From positions 79,026 to 135,848 of the forward strand of contig JBNGIO010006211.1 in NCBI GenBank assembly GCA_049999805.1: DNA of 56,823 bases, read 5' to 3'. This DNA is from Folioceros fuciformis. Its lineage: Eukaryota > Anthocerotophyta > Anthocerotopsida > Anthocerotales. The notes under the pieces are model-generated. The model had not been told where the DNA came from, searched no databases, and worked only from the letters and a program-made list of their open reading frames with translations. Below are positions 9,753-20,616 of the stretch, piece by piece; the stretch's first letter is position 1; each line of letters begins with the position of its first letter. The position numbers were made by a program, and so were the translations under genes.

Positions 9753-11486
9753 ATGCAAGAGTTAGACCTCCTGGTGCACCTAGGAGTGTATGTTCCTGCA
9801 TCTCTCTTGTATCATGTCATCAAAAGGTGCATTGAGTGCAAGATTGTGGGTTTTGGCAAGCGTGTCCATTCTCTTACTGTAGCAAGTGGGTATGAACGTA
9901 ACAGATTTTTAGCTAACCACATCATCTGCATGTATGCTTCTCATGGGAGGCTGGAGGAAGCAACACATGTTTTTAGCAAACTTGCTGCACCAGACAAATT
10001 CATGTGGGCGTCCATCATCTTGTCACATGTTGATTATGGATCTCCTGCTCAGGCTATTAAGCTGTACGAACAGATGCGACAGTGTAGTGTGAAGCCAGAC
10101 AACCATGTATTTGTTGCTGTCCTTAAAGCGTGTGCCATGACATTGGATTTGGCAGGTGGCAAGAGGGTCCATGCTGATGCTTTGGGGACTGCTACTGAGC
10201 TCAATTTGTTTGTTGGCAACTGCTTGGTGGACATGTATGCAAAATGTGGAAGCTTAAATGAAGCTCGCAAAGTCTTTGACAGCCTGGCAATCCGGGATGT
10301 GGTTACATGGAATGCCATGCTTGGAGGGTATGCTCGGCGAGGGCTTGTTAAAGAGTCTCTGGATTTGTATTCAGTTATGCAAGATCAGGGCATCAATGTA
10401 GGGAATCATGTCACTATCTTGTGCCTGCTGAATGCATGCGCCAGTGTTGGAGCATTGGGCCAGGGAAAGGAGCTTCATGCGAACATTCAGAAAATTGGGC
10501 TTGAAGGTGATGTTCTTGTTGGGAGTAGCCTGGTGAACATGTATGCGAAATGTGGAAGTCTAGATGATGCGCGCAAAGTGTTCGACAGCTTGCCCACCAG
10601 AGATGTTGTGGCGTGGACTGCACTTCTCCATGGCTATGCCGAACATAGTCACGGCAAACTAGCATTAGACTGCTTCCAAGAGATGCAGCTACATGGGGTG
10701 GCGCCTAACGACACCACATTTATTTGCCTTCTTATGGCTTGCAGTCAAGAGGGGTTGGTGAATGAGGGCAAACAACTTTTCAAAGCTATGGTGGAGAAGT
10801 ATTCTATCCCACCCTCTGCACAACACTACACTTGCATGGTAGATCTTCTTGGGCGCTCAGGCTGTCTGCAAGAGGCAGAGAACATTCTGCTAAGTATGCC
10901 AATTGAGAGTGATGTTGTGGGTTGGACATCCTTGCTCAGCTCTTGCAACAGTTATGGTGACATAGATCGTGGGAGGCGGTGTTTCGAGCGGTTGATTGAA
11001 CTGGAACCTCAAAATGCAAGTGCATATCTGCTGCTGGGAAGTATGTATGCGAATGCTGGCTTGTGGAGGGATGCGAACAGAATAGAGATGCTGAGGAAGT
11101 GTGCAGGAGCGTGTAAGAAGCCTGCAAGAGCTTGGATTGAAGTGAACAGCAAAGTTCACTCTTTCGTCGTGGGCGAAGATAGGGATGATATTTCGTGCAA
11201 GCTAACGAGCGTCAATGCGCAGATGGAGGAACGCCTCATGGAGCCAGATTTGAGTGAAAGGGATGGTGCATTGTGTGGACATGCCGAAAAACTCGCGCTT
11301 GCCTATGGTTTACTGAACACTCCCAATGGCACAGCGCTGCTGGTTACCAAGAACCTCCGGATGTGCAGTGACTGCCACAACGGTACCAGGGCCATGTCTA
11401 GGTGTGAGAAGCGGGAGATCATAGTGAGGGATGCATATCGTGTGCACCATTTTGTGGATGGCGTCTGCTCCTGTGGATCTCTATGA
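9753..11486 (+). CDS. PPR protein of the PLS class with E and DYW domains
   Basis: A 577-aa intronless ORF. PPR units run from the N-terminus to about residue 400, with typical phrases (LVDMYAKCGSLNEARKVFD, VVTWNAMLGGYARRG, MVDLLGRSG). An E/E+ region follows, with KKPARAWIEVNSKVHSF, and then a C-terminal DYW deaminase-like domain. Zinc ligands and the active-site motif are present: HAE at about 510-512, CSDCH at about 538-542, HHF and CSC at about 572-574. DYW PPR proteins edit C to U in plastid or mitochondrial RNA; the target here cannot be read from sequence. The C-terminus is CSCGSL and then stop, so the DYW tripeptide is missing. The frame is open upstream of the ATG to 9690, inside the CRL-derived exon, so translation might start earlier. 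No clear organelle targeting peptide is seen from the 9753 start. Confidence 0.9.
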   Translation: MQELDLLVHLGVYVPASLLYHVIKRCIECKIVGFGKRVHSLTVASGYERNRFLANHIICMYASHGRLEEATHVFSKLAAPDKFMWASIILSHVDYGSPAQAIKLYEQMRQCSVKPDNHVFVAVLKACAMTLDLAGGKRVHADALGTATELNLFVGNCLVDMYAKCGSLNEARKVFDSLAIRDVVTWNAMLGGYARRGLVKESLDLYSVMQDQGINVGNHVTILCLLNACASVGALGQGKELHANIQKIGLEGDVLVGSSLVNMYAKCGSLDDARKVFDSLPTRDVVAWTALLHGYAEHSHGKLALDCFQEMQLHGVAPNDTTFICLLMACSQEGLVNEGKQLFKAMVEKYSIPPSAQHYTCMVDLLGRSGCLQEAENILLSMPIESDVVGWTSLLSSCNSYGDIDRGRRCFERLIELEPQNASAYLLLGSMYANAGLWRDANRIEMLRKCAGACKKPARAWIEVNSKVHSFVVGEDRDDISCKLTSVNAQMEERLMEPDLSERDGALCGHAEKLALAYGLLNTPNGTALLVTKNLRMCSDCHNGTRAMSRCEKREIIVRDAYRVHHFVDGVCSCGSL

Positions 11487-11734
11487 AAAGTAAATATAGC
11501 GGGACCTATTAGTCAACCGTAGAAGTACACCGTTCTGATAACAGTGTGCGCAACACAGAAACGTTTCACATGCAATTGAAATCAGGATGCTCAAAGGACT
11601 CTGCACCAACACAGGATCTGAGTACGTGCAATAGTCCGGAACTACTTTGTGTACAAGATTCAGCAGGTCATGGTGCGTGGTGACAGATCTGGAATTTTCC
11701 ATCATCTTGTACTGCAGGTAAAAGGTTGATAACT

Positions 11735-12090
11735 CAAGGGGCAAGATGGATAGCTTCCAGCACCCCTACTGTTTTTCACCGATTTCTGACCAAGGACCAC
11801 TCTGTTGTTCACATCTTGTTTCGCAGGCCGTGCTTTGGCAGCCTGCTGCTACATAAGGAGTCGTTGCTGTGGCAGTGTGTAGAATAGACTAGATGTTGGA
11901 GTGTGTCTGGTACAAACTAGTTAGGGAGTCAGGTTGGGTCGCAAGAACGGGCGTAAAGGCTTAAGTGCATTTATGACCAGCGCGAACGAGGACCTCGTGC
12001 CTGGTCGTTGCCATCACACACAGCAATAGGGAGAAGACGGAGCACAACCACAACTCACGTGGCAAGAAAATGTCAGAACACATCAGCCAT
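11735..12090 (-). pseudogene. Relic of an EDR1-like kinase 3' end
   Basis: Aligns with the last exon and adjoining intron of the kinase gene at 15440-15790 in the same orientation. Shared blocks include cactctgttgttcac, aggcttaagtgcatt and ccatcacacagcaat/ccatcacacacagcaat. In the kinase frame the relic has several stops and indels, so it cannot encode the kinase C-terminus. No other kinase exon is found beside it. Confidence 0.82.
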
Positions 12091-13059
12091 GAGACGCGTG
12101 CCGGGGCGTCGGCAAGCAAGTAATCAAAATTTCAGTTGCGAGAATTTTAAGGTGTTCTCTACCGATGGTAGACTAGCACATCCTCATCGAAATGTGGATT
12201 TGAGGTGTGAACACTTTATCGTTGCAAGATAGCCCACTGTTCATCGAAACGCGAAATGCAAGGTGTACTCTATCGAGTGTCCCCGTGGAAATCTCGCGGT
12301 GTAGCGTCTTGGCAGAAGTTTCGGTTGCAGATGTTGTTCTCGCTTGGAATGTCTTGCGGGCTTCGCCCCTAGGCTTACAAGTGTTGATAAGCCCCACTAG
12401 GATGCGAAACCTAGAAAACATGTACATACTCAACAGGAGGTTTCAGCCCAAAATTCGAGCTGAGACTTCAGGCTTCCCCAATGAACAGGATGGTACGGTA
12501 CCCCCAGCATACGAGTCAACATTAGCGGACATAGGGTGCTGGGAGCTGACAAGAGAAGGTCGGTGCAAGGGAGGAAAGGTAGAGGCACGGCTCACTAGGC
12601 AAACAGTAGATGGTCCCCCGTCTGGCCAGGAGATCTTGCGCTTCATCCGTCTGGCCAGGAGATCNNNNNNNNNNCGCTTCATCCGTCTGGCCAGGAGATC
12701 TTGCGCTTCATCCGTCTGGCCGGCACATCATTTAGCGGCAGCCCATGTTGCAGCCTAGCAAGGTTTTTACACCCATAAAGGCTCTATCCAATAAAGATTT
12801 CGTCTGTAGGCGATGGGCACTTCACTACCCGTGGCTGCAGAGCGCAATGGAGTTGATATAATCACGGGAGCAGCTTGGAGAGGAGAGATTATATACAGGG
12901 CTCTCGAGCGAAGGAAGGAGAGGACCGAAACGTGCTGCACCTGAAGCAGTCTGCTGCCTTTGTCTAGTATATGATACTAGCTCTGCCACGGCTGTAGTAC
13001 ATGATACTAGCTCCTCCTTGGCCACGGCTAAAGTGAAAAGAATGCAGCTCCACTCCCAA
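12091..13059. other. Intergenic region with tandem repeats and a gap
   Basis: No recognisable gene. The long frame around 12207-12758 crosses a repeat array and Ns and has no family motif. The right part would be the 3' region of the transporter gene. Confidence 0.5.
12621..12729. repeat. 29-bp tandem repeat interrupted by a 10-N gap
   Basis: Units of tctggccaggagatcttg plus cgcttcatccg start at 12621 and 12650, and again right of the gap. The 26 bases before the Ns (12639-12664) equal the 26 after them (12675-12700), so the gap may be an unmerged overlap. Confidence 0.88.
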
Positions 13060-14385
13060 TCAGGATTGCTTGGCATTCACCATGTAGATGGCAGCCAGAG
13101 TGACAGTGGCTCCAAACAGTTGCAAAGGAGTGAGAGTCTCGTGCAGGAAAAGGTATCCGAAGAGGGCAGCGAACATGGGGGTGAGGAAGGTGAGAGAGCT
13201 GAGCTTGGTGAGGCTACCTCGGGTGGCGTTATAGAAGAAGATGCCGTAACTGACAGCGCTGCCGAACACGGAGGTGTACACCAGCGCAGCCCAGTCGGTA
13301 GGTAGGAGCTCCTGCAACCCCCCACTCAAAGCGGGGTCATGCTGTGCCGCCGACAGGGCTAGCAGCGGCAGTCCTCCTAGGATCATGTGCCATCCTGTGG
13401 CCATGACGGGGTCCGAGTACTTGCACACCCAGCGCACCATAACAGTCCCCACCGCCATGCTCTGTGCCGCCAGCAGCATCCACCACTCCCCGCTCTCCCA
13501 CAAATTCCATCCCGAATCCAAGCTCAACCCGAGCCCGCCCTGAAGCGCCTCCGGGGGGACCTCCAATAGCAAAAGCCCGGCCACCCCAGTAGCCAACCCC
13601 GCAGCCCCGACCGGCCCGATGTTCTCACCGAACAGTATAGCCGCCAGTACAGCCACCGTGAGTGGCTGCGAGTCGATGATGACGCTGCCCAGCCCCGCGC
13701 TCGTCCGCCTCAAACCCTCCACTAGGAACCCCTGGAAGCAGGCGGCGTCTACCAGCCCGAAGAGCGCGATGGCAACCCATGCCTGCACCCCCGCCGGATG
13801 CTTCCTTCCCTTCCAGACCGCGAAGCTTACAAGCAACGCTCCCGAGGGTATCAGCCTGGTGGCCGCCACGAAGAGCGGGCCGGCTTTGGGCAGCACGTCC
13901 TTCATGGCCACCATGGCCGTGCCCCAGAAGAAGAAGGGCGAGATGAGCAGCGCCGTGTCCAGCACTTGCTCTAGCAGCATAGACCCCGACTCCACATCCG
14001 CATTCCTCCTGTTGCTGGTGCTAGCTCCATCCAGCTCCACATTCTCCTCTTCTGCTCCTGGGCGGACCAGGCACTCGACATCCGCACCAGTCCCCACACA
14101 ATCCAGCTCCACCTCCTGCTGTAGCTGTTTCTCCGAGCCGGCTCTCACGGTCATGGGAGTGGGAGCCCGGTGAGCCCGTCCCTGTGCTCCCCAGGCATAA
14201 GGGTGTGAATGGCCTCCATGCTTGGCGATGTTCGTAAGCACTTGGAATCGGTGTCCCGTAGATCTGCTATCTCCTGCATACCCAACACATTTGTGCTCAA
14301 CGGGTGGCCGGGCCCGACACGATGGGTAGGGGTTGCCGGACCAGCACCAGCCCAGCGTCGCCATCCTTACCCCTCGCTCCGCCAC
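13060..14385 (-). CDS. EamA/DMT-family transporter, WAT1-related, probably plastid
   Basis: An intronless 441-aa protein. Residues 1-135 or so are rich in Ser, Arg and acidic or Gln stretches and have no membrane segment, consistent with a plastid transit peptide plus linker. After that come about ten hydrophobic segments in two EamA repeats. The first starts LLISPFFFWGTAMVAMKDVLP. The second starts near WWMLLAAQSMAVGTVMVRW and ends FGATVTLAAIYMVNAKQS. The pattern is that of the cyanobacterial-type DMT carrier known in Arabidopsis as the WAT1-related protein At3g02690. The substrate is unknown. It is the only single-exon membrane protein here, matching the family's bacterial look. An internal Met at codon 8 is an alternative start. 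Confidence 0.88.
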   Translation of the reverse strand: MAERGVRMATLGWCWSGNPYPSCRARPPVEHKCVGYAGDSRSTGHRFQVLTNIAKHGGHSHPYAWGAQGRAHRAPTPMTVRAGSEKQLQQEVELDCVGTGADVECLVRPGAEEENVELDGASTSNRRNADVESGSMLLEQVLDTALLISPFFFWGTAMVAMKDVLPKAGPLFVAATRLIPSGALLVSFAVWKGRKHPAGVQAWVAIALFGLVDAACFQGFLVEGLRRTSAGLGSVIIDSQPLTVAVLAAILFGENIGPVGAAGLATGVAGLLLLEVPPEALQGGLGLSLDSGWNLWESGEWWMLLAAQSMAVGTVMVRWVCKYSDPVMATGWHMILGGLPLLALSAAQHDPALSGGLQELLPTDWAALVYTSVFGSAVSYGIFFYNATRGSLTKLSSLTFLTPMFAALFGYLFLHETLTPLQLFGATVTLAAIYMVNAKQS

Positions 14386-14751
14386 CTACGCTTCTTGAAC
14401 ATGGAAAACGGCACAGGAAGCAGGGAGTGAGGGGGGAATAGGTAGTATGCATAGCTTCTTCAGGCATAGGTCTGTGCTTTGCCTGAAGCTATGCATATCA
14501 AATTCAGACACGCGTTTGTTTTAGGTGCTCTGCCAGCTACGTGAGTCTGCAGCGCACGAGCCGCCTCCAGGCTGCGTGCAGGCAGCAGATTCTACAGGCG
14601 CTGAGGCGAGGTGGAGCACGGTCTACAGAGGCTGGGTACAGTTTTTGCGTGGACAGAAGTCAATGGACGTCCGAAGTGGCCCTTCGTGTGCGCCCCTTCT
14701 ACCTGCGTGTGCTCTCGTACTGTTGTCTGCTTCGATGTCTTCTCTCATCCC
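14386..14751. other. Upstream region of the transporter
   Basis: About 370 bp between the transporter start and the CRL remnant. It contains a short inverted repeat around 14443-14495 (gcatagcttcttcaggca and its complement tgcctgaagctatgc). No gene is seen. Confidence 0.5.
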
Positions 14752-15300
14752 ATCTGGTCGATCAAGTGCAAACAGGTTAGCCCGTCCCGATGTTTTCGAA
14801 GGGTAGCCAGCAGGGCGATCGTTTGCGTAAGGCGGACCCTACAGACAGGGGCTTGGCCTAAAGCGGGTTGCAGCCAGGAATGTAAGAGGGGGCCGAACGT
14901 TGTAGCTGCGAAGAAGGTTGCAAGCAGCTGCCATCAGATGCGCCAAGATGAGTCTGTGACTGGCCTAAACCGTCCAGACATGGCAGTCTTGAAAGCCGTG
15001 CGTCACGAGAACGGGGAGACCCGCTCCACCACAACAGCAGCCGTATGTTGCCCATGCAAGTGATTAAAGCTGTATGCCTCAGCTTCTCAGGCGGCTCGTT
15101 TCTGATCTGTTCGATCACCAAGATCACCTGCCCGTGAAAGGACATCTGTACTTACTAGCCTTAGTGGCCGAACATGTTACTCAATCTGCTTGGATGGAGG
15201 TGGGGTTCCCAGTCCCTCATCCTGTAGGATAGAGTGCAAGCCCGTGGCGCCCTGAACGTGTGTTATGGTTCAGAGTCCAGAAGAGTACCTCAGTACTCGC
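14752..15300 (+). pseudogene. CRL remnant, copy C (leader and first exon only)
   Basis: Aligns with the CRL leader, exon 1 and early intron 1, in the same order as copy B. Shared words include catctggtcga, gggttgcagccaggaatgtaag, gtagctgcg, ccatcagatgcgc and tgcttggatgg. The position of the CRL start now reads ATG AGT CTG TGA, and frames are disrupted throughout. Nothing matching CRL exons 2-9 follows. Instead the 3' end of the EDR1-like kinase begins about 140 bp further on. Confidence 0.82.
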
Positions 15301-15439
15301 AATCGTGCGAAGCCATTTTGTTTTGAAGCTGCATGAAACAAAGCATCGCGAGTGGTGACACTACCAAATTACAGATGTCGAATTTTATCAACTTCGTCAT
15401 CATGTACTTCATGAGAAGGTGTTAGAAAATTTCTCCAGG

Positions 15440-18400
15440 TCATGGGGCCAACTGAATGTCTTTAAAAGCAATACCCCTACTCGCATCCAATCTGTTGTTC
15501 AACAACATCTGACCAGGGAACACTCTGTTGTTCACGTCTTGTCTGGCAGACCGTTGTCTGACGGCCTGCTGCTGCACAAGAAGTTGTTGCTGCGGCGGTT
15601 TTGGAAGCAGACTAACAGTTGGAGTGTGTCTTAGAGAGTCAGGTTGTGTCGCAAGAATGGGCCTTTGCAAAGGCTTAAGTGCATTCATCAACTGCACGAA
15701 TGACGGCCTCATGCTTTGATCGCTGCCATCACACAGCAATAATGAGAACACTAAACAACCACAAGTAATACAACAAGAAAATATCAAAACTTAGCAACAT
15801 GGCCTTATACATAAACGAGATAGCGTAGAGAGCATGGCTCGACTTCAGAATATGACCCCAAAAAGCAGTCAGCGCTCTTTTCCCACATCAAGTGACCCCC
15901 TGATTTCCCCACCTTATTCCCCCACCAGTCCTAGATGGATGGGATTGAAATAGCTTACTTTTGCCAGCATTCTCGAATGATTCGAGCTATTACAGGGTCC
16001 ATCTGGTCAGGAATCTCAAGGCGACGATGTTGGAACCCCACAGCACCGACCACCTGCATTGGGTTCATTCCTGCCCAAGGCTGTTGTAAGGTAGCTAACT
16101 CCCAGAGTATCACTCCAAAACTATATACATCAGACCTGCAAGCATCCAACAGATCAAAAAAGCAGCATGCATTAGTCACAAAAGAAGGCACAATCAAGGA
16201 TGAGCATGTCTTGCCAGGTAGAACAAATTTCACTTCAAGGGGAAGTCAAGAACTGGGGCAATCCACTGCGAGAAGCTTACTTCTCATTCGATGGTTCATT
16301 TCTGAGAACTTCTGGGGCCATCCACTCTGGCTGTAGAAGTTAGAGGGGTATTTATTAGAAGACCCAAAAGGGAGACACTCCTTGAACTACATGCAGCAAA
16401 CATGAACTCCTTTGACAGTAGCTTGCAGTCAAAACACACAATGTTCTTTCAATACTAAAATCCTAATTCAGCTAGCTTAGCTCTGTACAGTTCCAGCTGT
16501 CGACTTGGAGGATAGAAATGTGTGGTGCTTCATTCTTGAGAGACCGAAGTCGCAGACCTGCCATGAAGAGAAGAGCTTAGTTGACACAATACATAGGACG
16601 AAAAGGATGATGAACTGATGAGCTCAGAACAAAATGTACCTTGACAACCCAGTTTTTGTCAACCAGCAAATTGGGGGACTTAAGATCACGATGAACAATA
16701 AGAGGGGTGCAGCTGTGCAGATAGTTCATGCCCTTTGCCTGCAGATGAAGGCCATGAGTATGCTGTATAGCGAATGTCCTATACGGCGAATGTCCAACCC
16801 CCCAAATGCTAGCACTCTGAGGCATCTACTGACAAGATCCTCAGAACAAACTTACAACATCCAAGGCCATCCGGAGCCGTCTTCTTTCGTCAAGCTGATT
16901 ATTTGGGCGGTGAATCAACCTGTACAAACTGCCCCTGCAAACCCAGCACTTTCTTATAAGAAACAGACAGGTTTCCCTACTGCCTAGTAACTATACACGC
17001 TGACAATGTTAGTCTAGCTCTCAACTAGCTGCATGCAAAGGTGAAGACATTTTTTCTCAACCCATTTACTCATTTCAATCACCTGGGCAGGAACTCTGTG
17101 ACGATTGACAGATTAGGTGCCCTGGTAACAGCTCCCATGAACAAAACGACATTGGGATGCCGCAGTCTCCTCATTATCCGCACCTGTTCCCAGAAACCAC
17201 CTTACATCACATTCAGTGGCTTTATACAAGTAAAACATTTCACTTTGGGGGTATCTCCACACAGTCAAAATCACCTCACTTCGGAATTCCTCAAGCGCAT
17301 CTCCCGAGAGATCCTGGTCCAGAAACTTTTTTACTGCTACTTCCTGCGATGCCATGGCTGGAACATCAGCTGAGCAACCAACAAATACATCTGATTCATA
17401 ACCCCAACCCCCTAATTCGTACATAAGTATAACAAACCAATCAAATCCATGTAGTAATGCCAGCAGAAAAGCCACAACTTACTGATCCATGCCAGTCTCC
17501 TCGGTAAACTTCACCATATGAACCTGCATAATGAAATGCTGCCAGGTCAATTCCAAGTATCAACGTCTTAGTGAATATACACTAGAACCTTAACAGGCCC
17601 TATTGTTGCCACGAGACTTTCAGAAAGAACCACAGATAAGAAATGGAGCTAAAGGATGCAGGTTACCCAGCCCTATCCTTTCCCCCATCACTATATCTTC
17701 CCAAAGAATCTCCCACTCGGCCACATCATCAAGTACAGACTCCTGGGAGTAGAGAGAGCCTGAAATTGCAGTTCTGTGTCCTTCACCTGAAAGTTTCGTG
17801 TTAGCACTTCCTCCAACAGAGACATTCTTTCCAAGAAGAGTCAACCAGCTCCTCCAGTTCTGCGCATGCTCACCTGTTGGTTCAAACTTATCACAACTGC
17901 TGAAAGCTGTCATGCCTGACTTCTCTTTTGTGCCTTCTGTCACAACTGAGGGTGCTACAATTGTAGCTCCATGCGCAAGCTCTGAACCCAAGTGAGATTT
18001 ACGCTTAATATTCACTTCTGCCGGGCTTGTTGAGGCATCAGCTGCATTGGGTTCCAGAGGGCCTTCTTCCGGTGCATAGACTGGACATGATGCGGTGGGG
18101 AAGGTAGAACAATCAGCAAGACAATCCAGATAATTCTTATCATGGTACGCTTTTGAGTCATGCCTAGTATGTCCTGCGAGACTCCTGTCTTCCATTCCAT
18201 CTGCTTTTACTGGCTGGGGCTTAGCGTTTATCATCATACCTGGGATATCTTTCACTTGTAGTACTTCTAGTGGACCGAGTTCCTCAGTCCAGAATGGTGA
18301 TATCCCATGCGTAGTTGGGCTAACAAGCATTTGGGTGCCTGAAGACCGAAGTTCACTATCCTCTATTGACGGACAAAGATACCCACTGTCAGATTTGGAA

Positions 18401-20616
18401 TCCAGGGCACCCATACCCTGGGGAACATATTTGTCGATGCCTACAAGCTGTGAGGCTGTCGGGCCGCTCTCTTGTGGCCCTGAAGATTGAGCTGTTTTGC
18501 TCCGACTATCACATTTTACATCATTGGAAGTTTCTGCAGTCCTGGATGCTGACGTTGTGGATGTCCTGCTTTCTTCTCCATGTGATTCTGTTGATGATAC
18601 CCCATCATCCTGCCTCGACTCCAATCCGATGGTTGCCAAAGGTGCATTTATTGTAGACGGTTCCAGTAGGTTTAAGGAGCCGGTCACATCAGGCGGGATG
18701 AGCGTACCGGGATCCCCCACCAGGTCTACTATGTACTCCCTGTGAAATGAACGAAACAACACAAACTGCACATGAATCTCACGTAACTGAGGCACTTTCA
18801 CGGCAGGCAATAATGCACACCTGTGTCTACAACAAAAATTACACGTTGCAGGCAGCAAACAAACAGCTTCCAAGTTCTAAGACTAATGTCAGGAGTGCAG
18901 CTTCAGTAGTGTCTGCAGAAGAGAACTGGTAAAGGAAAATCAGCATACCTATCATCATCGCCCTTGACAATGTTCAAGGCACCTTCATCAAGCCCGGTGT
19001 AGAGGCGTCCTTTTAGAAGCCGACTAGGGATCCCAACATGGTCGGCCAGAACCTGGAACGGACGTACACGCACGTGTAGTCAAAAACAATTAATTTCCAC
19101 TAACCACGATGGGTGCTTGCACAATCAAATTTAGAGCAAGCAAAGGAGAGAAACAAGGAACAAAGAGAAGCTGGCAACGTCCTATTGGTATACTAAGTGC
19201 AAAATGCACCTTAAACAGTAGTGCACGATGACGAGCTAAGCCGATGCTTAGTCTACCCAAGGGCAACACGATATTGTGAATAGAGGATTTCAGCGCCCAA
19301 CTTGTTGTTCTCCACACGGTCAGCATATCGATGTCGCTGGCCACAGGTCCACCCATGTGTTCAGCCACTAAACGTGCAAGACTTTCCACAAGACCCCTGC
19401 TCCGATACCCAGGCTCAACAGCTCCGAGCTCATACGCCAATGCCAGTGCCCGCTTTTCCAGCACAAGCAAGTCAGGATCTGTTGCTCTATTTACAAGAAC
19501 CACTTCGTAAGTGATGGTATCTATAACAGGGAGTGCTTCCAGATCCGAGAGAGAGGGCATTCTTTCGAACATAGTTGATTCAGTGATACCATAGACATCA
19601 TAAAACCCGTCTACCACATAGTCCTCATAACCAAGGTAGTTGTAGGTCTGCAAAGTGAGAGCAGCAACAGTCTTCCCGTCAGAAGAGGTGCAAGATTGGA
19701 TCTTTCCTTGCTGGTAACCATAATGCACTACCCGGATTTCAGTCGACCAAGAATAGACATGCAAAGTTTCAAATGAAGCTTTCTTGGACTTTAGACAGTG
19801 CGGACGATCTGTACTCCTGATATGTCGGAACCTTCAATCAAAGCGCAAGTGACAGACTGCACAGACCATTCACTGAAAATGTGGAGTATGAACGGCTCAT
19901 TTTTCAGCTAACAGGAGAGGTGACAATACAACGCACCACATGCTGTAAGCATACTCAGAGCTTCACAGATGCACCCAGCCAGCCCCAACAACCAGCTGCA
20001 TCACACCAGGGAACCGCTCTTCATGCCCTGCCCTCTAAAAATCTCAGTCAGCTTCACCTACCCAGTACCGATATGCAATGACCTCAGCTTGCACAGCAGC
20101 CGTCGACGGGCTCAGGCCAAGACTTATCCTCTTCACAGCCTCGATCTCAAGGATTTCTGGATCCACGTTCTGCTCATTGTTGGATGCACTGATCGCCATG
20201 GCCAGCTGCACCTGATACTCCTCCTCCATAGACTGATAATCCACATTACTCGAAGCTACTCCAAAAGTGGCCACCCCAGAGTTGGTCCCCGTCAGCGTTC
20301 CCGTTCCCGCTCCCATTCCCCCAGATCTAATCCCCTCCGGCCCAGCACTGGCCACACTCTCCCTCCCCGGCCGCACGCTCCCTGCCCCGCCCACCTGGCT
20401 GTGTGCAATGGACGGCAGCTGCCGACCCAGCCACCCCGAGATGGCGCTGGCAGGGGACAGCCGCTGATCAGATGACGCCGCTGCAGACTCAGCGTGCCCG
20501 GCTCGGCCAGCTCCGCTACCGGTGTCGTCCGCTGCTCTCGCTTCCGGCGCCCTCGCGCCATCTACATGATCGTCATGCCCGCCTCCGAAGTGCAATTTCC
20601 TCAGCAGATGCTTCAT
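15440..20616 (-). CDS. EDR1/CTR1-like Raf-type MAPKKK
   Basis: Exons in coding order: 20616-20062, 19647-19210, 19052-18949, 18739-17667, 17523-17483, 17343-17275, 17183-17083, 16934-16856, 16738-16640, 16557-16489, 16330-16281, 16135-15959, 15722-15440. They total 3138 nt, or 1045 aa, with consistent phases. The N-terminus has [13 protein letters not shown] and [15 protein letters not shown], as in EDR1. Residues about 186-365 form the EDR1/CTR1 regulatory domain ([38 protein letters not shown]). A long low-complexity linker follows. The kinase domain runs from about residue 715, with P-loop [27 protein letters not shown] and [10 protein letters not shown] all intact. Family members act in ethylene, ABA and defence signalling. 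An ATG nine codons upstream is an alternative start. The 3' end is duplicated as a relic near 11.7-12.1 kb. Confidence 0.95.
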
